64,000 bases of DNA from Flavobacterium sp. Lineage in GTDB: Bacteria; Bacteroidota; Bacteroidia; Flavobacteriales; Flavobacteriaceae. Below are positions 1 through 7,731 of the stretch, piece after piece (position 1 is the first letter of the stretch; the number at the start of each line of letters is the position of its first letter). Position numbers and translations under genes: made by a program. Under the pieces are notes generated by a model that was given only the letters and a program-made list of their open reading frames with translations, was not told where the DNA came from and did not search any database. The stretch spans positions 19,898 through 83,897 of the forward strand of contig NZ_PNNA01000012.1 of assembly GCF_013823965.1 (NCBI RefSeq). The letters are read 5' to 3'.

Positions 1-374
1 GTTTGGATGTTTTAAATGCAAACTATCCTGTAGATGCCATGAGCCGTTGGACAGGTCCAGGAACTTCAACAGAATATCCTAGACTTACAAATGATGATTC
101 TAATGGCAACTTTGGAAAAATGTCTAATTTCTATTTAGAAGACGGAGATTATTTGCGTCTTAAAGTGGTTCAATTAGGATACTCTTTGCCTAGTAGTGTT
201 GTCGCTAAAATGAAAGCTTCCAAAGTGAGATTTTATGTAACTGGCGAAAATTTATTGACACTTACAAAATACACAGGTTACGATCCAGAAATTGGAGGAA
301 ATGTTTTTGGAATAGATAGAGGATACTATCCTCAGGCCAAAACTTTTATGATTGGAGCTAACGTACAATTTTAA
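1..374 (+). CDS. SusC/RagA TonB-dependent receptor, C-terminal end only
   Basis: Only the last ~123 codons of an outer-membrane TonB-dependent transporter lie in the window; the frame is open to the left edge, so the gene starts upstream. The residues look like the final strands of a SusC beta-barrel: a DGDYLRLKVVQLGYSLP strand, a VRFYVTGENLLTLT strand, the GYDPEIGG turn and a PQAKTFMIGANVQF ending with a terminal aromatic residue, as OMP barrels end. SusD follows after 11 bases, the standard SusC-SusD pairing for glycan import. The substrate, judged from the neighbours, is a beta-glucan oligosaccharide. Confidence 0.93.
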   Translation, partial: LDVLNANYPVDAMSRWTGPGTSTEYPRLTNDDSNGNFGKMSNFYLEDGDYLRLKVVQLGYSLPSSVVAKMKASKVRFYVTGENLLTLTKYTGYDPEIGGNVFGIDRGYYPQAKTFMIGANVQF

Positions 375-385
375 TAAATAGAATT

Positions 386-1906
386 ATGAAAACAATAAAA
401 TTTAAGTCTTTATTTGTCGCTATTGCAATGGTAATCACATTGGTATCATGCAGCAAGGACTTTTTAGAGGTAGAACCTAAAGGAACTAATCTAGAATCAA
501 ATTATTATAAAAATGAAAGCCAAGCTTTTGCAGGACTTGTTGCTGTTTATGACATCATGAACAAGAATTCTGGAGGTTTTGATAATATGGTAACCATGAT
601 GAACGCCGGTTCTGACGATCATTATGCTGGTGGCGGTGGAGCAACCGATGGAGCTGGAATTCAAGGATTTTCAAATTATACTTTGAATCCTACCACTATT
701 TCAGGAAGTTTTTGGAGTGACCATTATCAAGGCATTTACAGAGCTAATTATTTGCTGACTAAATTGTCCGATGTTCCAATGGATGCAAGCTTAATTGCAA
801 GATATACTGCAGAATGTAAAGCTTTGCGTGCCAATTATTATTTTAATTTGGTGAGAATGTTCAAGAATATTCCCCTAATAACAACTCCTCTTGCCGGTTC
901 AGAATATTATACAGTATTACAAGCAACTCCAGCCGCGATTTACGCACAAATGGAAAAAGATCTTAATGAAGCAATAGCTGTTTTACCAGCTACCGTTCCA
1001 GCCGAAGAAGCAGGTCGTTTTACAAAAGGTGCCGCTAGAGCGTTACTTGGAAAAATATATTTGTATGATCCAGCCGGAGACAAGAAAGCATTGGCTGCAA
1101 CTGAATTGGCCGCCGTTAATGGAACTCCAGGCGCAACAAGTCAATACGGTTATAAATTATTGACTAATTACAAAGACCTTTGGGTTGTTGACAATAAATA
1201 CAACACAGAATCTATTCTGGAAGTTGGACACACTAATGCCTCAAGTGCCTACTGGGGAAACTGGGGTGGTGGTGCTGCCGAAGGGAATATTATAAATACC
1301 ATGTGCGGACCTAGAAACTACACTAAAATTGGTGCATCTGCTCCTGATTTACCTTCAGGATGGAGTTTCAATGTATTTACACAAGCCTTTTATGACGTGA
1401 TTAAAACTGATCCTAGATTTGGTGCGACAGTTTTAGACTTAAAAGCATTGAGTGCAGCCAATCAAGCAAGTTATATTGGTGGATATCAAGACACCGGATA
1501 TTTCCTTAATAAATTTATTCCAAGAAAAGCCGATGTGACTACAGGAACAGGAGAGCCAGTTTTGAATTACAGACAAAATTCTTATGTTATTCGATTAGCC
1601 GATACTTATTTGTTGGAAGCAGAAGCCTTGGGAGGAACAGGAGCAAGAGCACAAGCATTACTTGATGCCGTAAGAGCAAGAGTAGGTTTGGCCAGTACCC
1701 CGGTTTCACTTGCCGCAATTAAAGCGGAACGTAGATTGGAATTAGCAGGCGAAGGACACCGTTTCTTTGACTTGGTGAGATGGGGTGATGCAGCAACTGC
1801 ATTGGCCAGTAGAGGCTTCAAAGCAGGTAAAAATGAAGTGTTCCCAATTCCTTACAAAGAATTGCAAAACACTTTAATTGTTCAAAATCCTGGGTATAGT
1901 AATTAA
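386..1906 (+). CDS. SusD/RagB family glycan-binding lipoprotein
   Basis: 506-residue surface lipoprotein that caps the SusC porin and helps capture oligosaccharides. A lipoprotein signal ends at C22 (TLVSC). The SusD-type N-terminal helical part is visible, with the segment around YFNLVRMFKNIPL typical of the TPR-like bundle, and the C-terminal ERRLELAGEGHRFFDLVRWG block is a family hallmark. Length is normal for the family. It lies directly after the SusC end and just before two further surface glycan-binding lipoproteins, so all four are probably co-transcribed. The glycan is inferred from the GH16/GH30/GH3/GH5 enzymes downstream, not from SusD itself. Confidence 0.95.
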   Translation: MKTIKFKSLFVAIAMVITLVSCSKDFLEVEPKGTNLESNYYKNESQAFAGLVAVYDIMNKNSGGFDNMVTMMNAGSDDHYAGGGGATDGAGIQGFSNYTLNPTTISGSFWSDHYQGIYRANYLLTKLSDVPMDASLIARYTAECKALRANYYFNLVRMFKNIPLITTPLAGSEYYTVLQATPAAIYAQMEKDLNEAIAVLPATVPAEEAGRFTKGAARALLGKIYLYDPAGDKKALAATELAAVNGTPGATSQYGYKLLTNYKDLWVVDNKYNTESILEVGHTNASSAYWGNWGGGAAEGNIINTMCGPRNYTKIGASAPDLPSGWSFNVFTQAFYDVIKTDPRFGATVLDLKALSAANQASYIGGYQDTGYFLNKFIPRKADVTTGTGEPVLNYRQNSYVIRLADTYLLEAEALGGTGARAQALLDAVRARVGLASTPVSLAAIKAERRLELAGEGHRFFDLVRWGDAATALASRGFKAGKNEVFPIPYKELQNTLIVQNPGYSN

Positions 1907-1922
1907 TAGTAATAATAATAAT

Positions 1923-3032
1923 ATGAAAAACATAAAATTAATTTTCAGCTTCGTATTGCTACTGGCTGTTACAATAAGTTGCAGCATTCCTGACGGGATT
2001 GATCAGGACACTTCTTTTTTAAGTTCTGCAGCTTCAGGAAATGTTTCTAAAATTTTTGACATAAGTACTGATAATTCTGGAAATGTAAAAATTTCGCCAT
2101 TAGGTGAAGGTATAACATCATCGACAGTTAATTTCGGACACGGAACGGGTGCTGCTGCATCTGCAGTGGTTGCACCTGGAGGAAGCACGACTCACGCTTA
2201 TCCAGAAGGAACATATACGGTTTCCATAGTTTCTACAGATGTCTCTGGGAAACAAACAACAGCCACTTATCCGTTGACGGTTACTTATAGAGCACCAGAA
2301 AATTTGGCAGCAAATATTACTGTAAATGTTTATACTGTTAAAGTATCTGCAACTGCTTTGTATGCAAAATCATTCTTGGTTTATTTTGGGGATGTGGCTA
2401 ACGAAGTGGGAACTCCATTGGCAGTAGGTGCAACTACACCTTTACACACGTATGCTGCTGGAGGATCTTATAATATAAAAGTTGTAGCCTTGAGCGGTGG
2501 AGTTGCCAAAACGGAAAGTATTACTCCTATCGTAATTTTTGATCCACTAGCACTTCCTTATACTTGCGAATTGGCTTCACAAAATTATATGGCAGGAGGA
2601 ACATTTGGAGGAGTTAATTACTCCATTGTGGATAATCCGTTTTCTTCTGGATTGAATACTTCTTCTAAAGTGGCTAAATTCGAAAAACCAGTAAACGCCG
2701 AAGAATGGGGTGGTACTTGGAAACCTTTTGATGTTGCAATAGACTTAAGCACCGGAACAAAAATAAAAATGCTTGTTTACGCGACTGAAGTTGGCAAAAA
2801 GGTAGGTATTGAATTGCAAGGTTCTACAAATGGAGCGCCAAATACCTCAATTTTTGTGGCAACTACTGTGGCGAATCAATGGGAAGAACTTGTTTTTGAT
2901 ACTACAGATCCAGCAGTTAGCCCTGCCATTCCAGCCGGAGCAAAATACAAACAATTAAATATCAATTACAACAGACCTAATAAAGGTTTGGGAGAAGTAA
3001 TTTATATTGATAATATTAGAGTAACCAATTAA
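1923..3032 (+). CDS. PKD-containing surface glycan-binding lipoprotein
   Basis: 369-residue predicted lipoprotein (lipobox TISC, C20). I chose the ATG at 1923, because it begins a clean signal peptide; an in-frame upstream start overlaps susD. Two PKD-like Ig folds are seen (about residues 25-120, with GHGTG and GTYTVSIV strands; about 120-210, with a second AGGSYNIKVVAL). The C-terminal ~155 residues look like a beta-sandwich carbohydrate-binding module, with Trp residues in EEWGGTWKPFDV and ending in IYIDNIRVTN. The position after SusD is where SusE/F-like surface glycan-binding proteins occur, so it likely holds beta-glucan at the cell surface. No catalytic motif was seen. Confidence 0.8.
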   Translation: MKNIKLIFSFVLLLAVTISCSIPDGIDQDTSFLSSAASGNVSKIFDISTDNSGNVKISPLGEGITSSTVNFGHGTGAAASAVVAPGGSTTHAYPEGTYTVSIVSTDVSGKQTTATYPLTVTYRAPENLAANITVNVYTVKVSATALYAKSFLVYFGDVANEVGTPLAVGATTPLHTYAAGGSYNIKVVALSGGVAKTESITPIVIFDPLALPYTCELASQNYMAGGTFGGVNYSIVDNPFSSGLNTSSKVAKFEKPVNAEEWGGTWKPFDVAIDLSTGTKIKMLVYATEVGKKVGIELQGSTNGAPNTSIFVATTVANQWEELVFDTTDPAVSPAIPAGAKYKQLNINYNRPNKGLGEVIYIDNIRVTN

Positions 3033-3043
3033 TTATAAAAATC

Positions 3044-3991
3044 ATGAAAAAAAACATAAACTATTTTCTAGGTGTTTTCTTTGTGTTACTTCTAACAGTT
3101 AGTAGTTGTTCAGAAGAAACATATTCTTTAGGAGATTTAACAGCTCCTTCCAATATAGCAATTACTGCAGATCTTGTAGGTAAAGATGCTTCACATCCAA
3201 ATGGTGATGGTTCAGGTAACGTTAAAATAACGATAACTGCAAATAATTCACTGGGATATAAAATTGATTATGACGCCAATGATTCTGAGTCTTGGAATAT
3301 ATTGTCAAGTAACGTGGTAACCAAAAAATTTGATTCAAAACTGGGTGTAAACACGTATAGAGTTACTGTTGTTGCTTCAGGAGCCGGAGGCACTACATCT
3401 ACTACCACCAAAGATATCACGGTAAGATACGATTACACTCCAGATCCAGCCATTGTTACTAATTTAACAAACAATGCATCTAAAACTTGGATCGTGGACA
3501 AAAGTGTATCTGGTCATTTAGGAGTTGGTCCATGGGAGGCTGGTTCTGCTACTCCAGTATGGTGGGCTGCAGGCGTGAACGAAAAAGTAGCTTGTTGTAA
3601 TTGTTTTTACACCGCTTCATTTACGTTTGCTAAAGATGCGGCTTCAGGAACTTATTCATTAACGGTAGCAACCCCAGATGGGGCATTTACCAAAACTGGA
3701 GCTTTAGCAGGTGGTCTTCCTGGTATTCCAGCTTCTGGAGACGAAGGTTGTTATGCTTATGCCGGAGGAACTTCTGCCTTTACTTTTGGTGGGTCAACTT
3801 CAGGTGTTGCTGCATCAGCACCATCTACACAAACCAATATTAATTTAGCAGGTGTTAACACTTTCATTGGTTATGGAGCTACCCAAAAATCATACGAAAT
3901 CATGACAATAACATCATCTACCATGTACCTTAGAGTACAAGGAACTGAAACAGGAAATGCTTGGTATTTAAAAATGATACCAAAACCTTAA
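3044..3991 (+). CDS. Second surface glycan-binding lipoprotein with PKD-like module
   Basis: 315-residue predicted lipoprotein (lipobox VSSC, C22). The first ~140 residues contain a module with APSNIAITADLVG and the loop HPNGDGSGNVKITITA, which closely matches the N-terminal module of the GH16 at 4119. The rest (about 150-315) is a Trp- and Gly-rich region with SKTWIVDKSVSGHLGVGPW and a CCNCF cysteine cluster, similar in type to uncharacterised C-terminal domains of PUL lipoproteins. It follows the previous gene by 11 bases and is followed by a strong terminator, so it closes the transport and binding part of the locus. Binding of beta-glucan is inferred from context. Confidence 0.78.
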   Translation: MKKNINYFLGVFFVLLLTVSSCSEETYSLGDLTAPSNIAITADLVGKDASHPNGDGSGNVKITITANNSLGYKIDYDANDSESWNILSSNVVTKKFDSKLGVNTYRVTVVASGAGGTTSTTTKDITVRYDYTPDPAIVTNLTNNASKTWIVDKSVSGHLGVGPWEAGSATPVWWAAGVNEKVACCNCFYTASFTFAKDAASGTYSLTVATPDGAFTKTGALAGGLPGIPASGDEGCYAYAGGTSAFTFGGSTSGVAASAPSTQTNINLAGVNTFIGYGATQKSYEIMTITSSTMYLRVQGTETGNAWYLKMIPKP

Positions 3992-4007
3992 TTTTCTAGA
4001 CAAAATG

Positions 4008-4042
4008 ACCCAGAACCATCTCTTGGTTCTGGGTTTTTTTTT
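4008..4042 (+). terminator. Rho-independent terminator after the SusCD/binding-protein block
   Basis: A perfect 11-bp stem, ACCCAGAACCA at 4008-4018 pairing with 4024-4034, encloses a 5-base loop and runs into a T tract of nine. It separates the SusC-SusD-binding protein part from the enzyme genes, so the enzymes either have their own promoter or depend on read-through. Confidence 0.9.
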
Positions 4043-4118
4043 GAATATTTTTTGTTAATTCTAATTAAAATATTCTAATGGATTAATACTAATAAGTCAA
4101 CACTAAAAGTTAATTATA

Positions 4119-5225
4119 ATGATACAAAAAACAGCAATTCAAAGACATTTACTTACAAAACTACTCGATTATCGTTTATTTGTATTATTTCTTTGCACAA
4201 CTTTTATATTGATTTCCTGTAGTGGAGATAGCGGTAGCAGTGGGGGAACAAATGCAGGAACAACTCCTTCAAATCTTGTGGTTTCGGCAGCAGTTGTAGG
4301 CACAAGTGCTCAAAATCCAAATGGTGACGGCAGCGGAATAGTAAATTTTAATATTAGCGCGACAAATGCAACTTCCTATAAAATTTCACTCGGAAATGGA
4401 GAAATACAAGAGGTAACAAGCGGCACTTTCACTTATACTTACACGACAGGAGGAACAAATACCTTTGTTGTATACGTATCTGCATACAATGGAGCCAATT
4501 TTATCAGTACTTCAGTAAGTATAACTTTATATGTGGCCCCCACTTCAATTTGGTCAGATGAATTTAATGTGGATGGCGCACCGAATAGCACTAAATGGGG
4601 ATATGATTTAGGCGGCGGCGGCTGGGGAAACAACGAAGCCCAATATTATACTAGCAGAGCAGAAAATGTTATTGTTCAAGGTGGTGTTTTAAAAATTAAA
4701 ACCATAAAAGAAAGTTATAGCGGAAGCAGTTATACTTCGGCTAGAATTCTCAGTAAAGGCAAATTTTCTTTCAAATACGGCAAGGTCGAAATCAGGGCAA
4801 AAATGCCTGTGGGAGGAGGAACTTGGCCAGCGCTGTGGATGTTGGGAAGCAATATAGATACAGCTCCTTGGCCAGCTTGTGGAGAAATTGACATCATGGA
4901 ACACCTAGGCAATCAACTTAATAAAATATATGGTACGCTTCATCATCCTGGCCATTCAGGTGGAAACGCGGATGGAGGAACCACTAATATAACCAATGCA
5001 ACAACAGAATTTCATGTTTATGCATGCGACTGGAGAGCAGATGCCATCAAGTTTTATGTGGACAATCAGTTGTTTTACACTTTTACAAATTCGGCTAGTT
5101 TGCCATTTAACCAGAATTTCTTCTTAATCATCAATTGTGCAATGGGAGGTAATTTTGGCGGGACAATAGATCCGAATTTCGTTTCTTCGACATTTGAAGT
5201 TGATTACGTTCGAGTTTATAATTAA
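4119..5225 (+). CDS. GH16 laminarinase-like beta-glucanase lipoprotein with N-terminal PKD-like module
   Basis: 368-residue secreted lipoprotein (C34 in LISC) that should cut beta-1,3- or beta-1,3/1,4-glucan chains at the surface. Residues ~45-140 form a PKD-like module with PNGDGSGIVNFNISA, shared with the lipoprotein at 3044. The GH16 domain starts at WSDEFNVDGAPNSTKW (~147). The catalytic signature GEIDIME is intact: E256 nucleophile, D258, E261 acid/base. The domain ends in the usual FEVDYVRVYN strand. It is the first enzyme gene after the terminator and lies 61 bases before a second GH16 with a nearly identical catalytic domain. Laminarin-type specificity is inferred from the locus, because GH16 alone covers several galactans and glucans. 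Confidence 0.92.
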   Translation: MIQKTAIQRHLLTKLLDYRLFVLFLCTTFILISCSGDSGSSGGTNAGTTPSNLVVSAAVVGTSAQNPNGDGSGIVNFNISATNATSYKISLGNGEIQEVTSGTFTYTYTTGGTNTFVVYVSAYNGANFISTSVSITLYVAPTSIWSDEFNVDGAPNSTKWGYDLGGGGWGNNEAQYYTSRAENVIVQGGVLKIKTIKESYSGSSYTSARILSKGKFSFKYGKVEIRAKMPVGGGTWPALWMLGSNIDTAPWPACGEIDIMEHLGNQLNKIYGTLHHPGHSGGNADGGTTNITNATTEFHVYACDWRADAIKFYVDNQLFYTFTNSASLPFNQNFFLIINCAMGGNFGGTIDPNFVSSTFEVDYVRVYN

Positions 5226-5316
5226 TATTTTGTGTAGTTCATTTTTTCATTATTCGCTTCCGGTTTTTACATAAAAAGCGGAAGCAATGGTGAAAATAAA
5301 ATTTAAAAGTTTTATA

Positions 5317-6837
5317 ATGAATAAATTAAATGCGTTTGGTGTTCTATTTTTAGTTTCTACTTCAATATTTTTCTCGGCTTGTGGGGTCAAAAAGCAAGCT
5401 TTAAGTAATAAAATTGAATTAGCAGAGAATAGTATAATTGCCCACCGCGGCGCATGGAAAAAAATGGGATTTCCCGAAAACTCCATTGTTTCGCTTAAAC
5501 ATGCAATTGAATTAAAATTGGCGGGGGCTGAATTTGATGTTAGAATGACTGCTGATGATTCACTAATTGTTAATCATGATCCACAATACAATAAACTGGC
5601 TATAGAAACTACAACCTATGCTGATTTAATTAAATTCAAATTATCCAATGGTGAAAAGTTGCCTACTTTAAAAGAGTATATCAAGGCCGGAAAAGAAAAC
5701 AACAATTCCACACGATTAGTTTGCGAAATAAAACCATCCGAAATAAGTAAGGAAAGAGGACAAATAATTGCGACAAAAACGGTTCAATTAGTCGAAAAAC
5801 TCAAAGCAGGGCAAATGGTTGTTTATATAAGCTTTGATTATGATATTCTTAAAAAAATAAGAACAATGAATCCCACAGTTTCCCTGCAATATTTACAAGG
5901 TGATAAATCTCCTGAACAATTGAAAGCAGATGGAATTTCAGGACTAGATTACCATTTTTCTGTTTTTAAAAAACATCCTGAATGGATTGAAAGCGCCAAG
6001 AAAAACAATATTACATTAAACGCTTGGACAGTTAATGATGCCGAGGATATGGATTGGCTTATTGCCAATGGATTTAATTATATTACCACAAACGAACCGG
6101 AATTATTACAAGAAAGAATAAAATTATCACCAGTTTCAAACGGAATGAAATTGATTTGGAGCGATGAATTTAATGGTAAAGGAGCGCCAGATTCAACAAA
6201 ATGGGATTATAATATTGGCGGTGAAGGATGGGGGAATAATGAATCTCAATATTACACCAACAGACCAGAAAATGTAAATGTTCAAAACGGGCTATTAAGT
6301 ATAAAAGCCATAAAAGAAGATTACAAAGAAAGCCATTACACCTCAGCCAGGATCCTTACTAGAAATAAATTTTCTTTCAAATACGGAAAAGTGGAAATCC
6401 GTGCCAAACAGCCTTCTGGGGGAGGAGTTTGGCCAGCTTTATGGATGTTGGGAGACAATAAAGGGGAGCTTAATTGGCCTGCTTGCGGAGAGATTGACAT
6501 TATGGAATATGCTGGAAACCGTGTAAATAAAATAACGGCAGCTTTGCATCACCCCGGACATTCTGGTGCTAATCCTGATGGTGGATTTACAATGATTGCC
6601 AATGCAGAAACTGAATTTCATATATATACTTTAGAGTGGTCACCTTCATATATAAAGATATTTGTTGACAACCAACAGTTTTTTGCATTTGCAAATTCAA
6701 GTAGTGTCCCTTTTAATAAAGATTTCTTTTTGATATTCAATTGTGCAATGGGAGGAACTTATGGGGGGCCAATAGATCCTAATTTTGTCTCTTCGACTTT
6801 CGAGATAGATTATGTTAGAGTATACCAAAACAAATAA
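5317..6837 (+). CDS. Fusion of glycerophosphodiester phosphodiesterase and GH16 glucanase, lipoprotein
   Basis: 506 residues. The start at 5317 is preferred over 5287 because it gives a compact lipoprotein signal (FFSAC, C22). Residues ~38-265 are a GDPD TIM barrel with its motifs intact: AHRGAW (H43, R44), PENSI, EFDVRMTADD metal ligands, VNHD (H87) and CEIKP, plus the late AWTVND and TNEPELL blocks. Residues ~275-506 are a complete GH16 domain with GEIDIME (E392, D394, E397) and the FEIDYVRVYQ end. The GH16 half is close to the neighbour at 4119, so a GH16 duplication probably gained a GDPD in place of the PKD module. The pairing suggests one enzyme removes a glycerophosphoryl group and cuts the glucan. 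GDPD activity on a glycan is inference. Confidence 0.93.
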   Translation: MNKLNAFGVLFLVSTSIFFSACGVKKQALSNKIELAENSIIAHRGAWKKMGFPENSIVSLKHAIELKLAGAEFDVRMTADDSLIVNHDPQYNKLAIETTTYADLIKFKLSNGEKLPTLKEYIKAGKENNNSTRLVCEIKPSEISKERGQIIATKTVQLVEKLKAGQMVVYISFDYDILKKIRTMNPTVSLQYLQGDKSPEQLKADGISGLDYHFSVFKKHPEWIESAKKNNITLNAWTVNDAEDMDWLIANGFNYITTNEPELLQERIKLSPVSNGMKLIWSDEFNGKGAPDSTKWDYNIGGEGWGNNESQYYTNRPENVNVQNGLLSIKAIKEDYKESHYTSARILTRNKFSFKYGKVEIRAKQPSGGGVWPALWMLGDNKGELNWPACGEIDIMEYAGNRVNKITAALHHPGHSGANPDGGFTMIANAETEFHIYTLEWSPSYIKIFVDNQQFFAFANSSSVPFNKDFFLIFNCAMGGTYGGPIDPNFVSSTFEIDYVRVYQNK

Positions 6838-6854
6838 AAAAAATAACAATTAAA

Positions 6855-7688
6855 GTGAAATATATCCTGATTTTATTGACGGTATTAAATGCATGTTGTT
6901 CAAGTGCGCAAAGCATAAAGATCATGACATACAATATTCGTTTGGATGTAGCCTCTGATGGTGAAAACGATTGGACGCATCGCAAAGATTTTTTTGCTTC
7001 ACAAATACAGTTCTATGAACCGGATATTTTTGGAGTTCAAGAAGCAACACCCAATCAAGTAATCGACATGTCGGGAGTTTTCCCCCAATACAACTTTTTA
7101 GGCATCGGAAGAGAAGGGGAAGGAAAAGGAGAATCTTCCAATATTTATTATAAAAAAGACCGTTTTAAGGTATTGTCCAGCAACACTTTTTGGCTTTCAG
7201 AAACTCCGGACAAAATTTCAAAAGGTTGGGATGCGGCATTCAACAGGGTTTGCACCTATGGTTTGTTTAAAGATTTGAAAACACAGACAACGTTTTGGGT
7301 TTTCAACACGCATTTGGATCATATGGGTGAATTGGCCAAGACCAATGGAATTTTGCTCATTCTTTCGAAAATAAAAGCATCGAACACTAAAAATTATCCA
7401 GTGTTTTTTATGGGAGATTTTAATTCCCTGCCTACCGACGATAGAATAGAAATGTTAAAAAAAGAGATGAACGATACTCGGGATATTTCGGAAACAAAGC
7501 CTTTTGGACCTTCGGGGACTTTTAATGGTTTTCAACACGACAAGCCCGTAACAGAATTGATAGACTATGTTTTTCTGTCCAAAAACAATAAATTTAAAGT
7601 GAAAAAATATGCCGTTTTAAGTGATTCCAAAGATTTAAAATATCCTTCAGATCACTTGCCGGTTTATGTAGAGATAAGTTATAAATAA
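6855..7688 (+). CDS. Secreted endonuclease/exonuclease/phosphatase (EEP) family phosphoesterase
   Basis: 277 residues starting at GTG, with a hydrophobic leader ending near CCSSAQS that could be cut by either signal peptidase. The fold motifs are clear: IKIMTYNIRLD, DIFGVQEA (metal-binding Glu), VFNTHLDHMG, FMGDFNSLPTD (Asp, Asn), ELIDYVFLS and a final SDHLPVYVEI with the catalytic His. The family hydrolyses phosphodiester or phosphomonoester bonds in nucleic acids, inositol phosphates and sphingomyelin. The gene lies 17 bases after the GDPD-GH16 fusion and 43 bases before GH30, inside the glucan locus. A role on a phosphorylated substituent of the glucan is therefore plausible; secreted nuclease remains the alternative. 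Confidence 0.85.
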   Translation: MKYILILLTVLNACCSSAQSIKIMTYNIRLDVASDGENDWTHRKDFFASQIQFYEPDIFGVQEATPNQVIDMSGVFPQYNFLGIGREGEGKGESSNIYYKKDRFKVLSSNTFWLSETPDKISKGWDAAFNRVCTYGLFKDLKTQTTFWVFNTHLDHMGELAKTNGILLILSKIKASNTKNYPVFFMGDFNSLPTDDRIEMLKKEMNDTRDISETKPFGPSGTFNGFQHDKPVTELIDYVFLSKNNKFKVKKYAVLSDSKDLKYPSDHLPVYVEISYK

Positions 7689-7728
7689 AATAAAAATGAA
7701 TAAAATAAAAATGAATAAAATAAAAACA
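7684..7728 (+). repeat. 15-bp tandem repeat over the GH30 start codon region
   Basis: Unit AATAAAATAAAAATG occurs at 7684-7698 and 7699-7713, with a 13/15 copy at 7714-7728. The first copy contains the stop codon of the EEP gene, and the repeats create in-frame ATGs at 7696 and 7711 ahead of the likely true start at 7732. Because the unit is a multiple of three, copy-number change would alter spacing or N-terminus without a frameshift. Confidence 0.9.
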
Positions 7729-7731
7729 ATA

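Noticed and set aside
5287..5316. Upstream ATG for the GDPD-GH16 fusion
   Set aside because: It would put ten charged residues before the lipoprotein signal; the ATG at 5317 gives a normal signal peptide.
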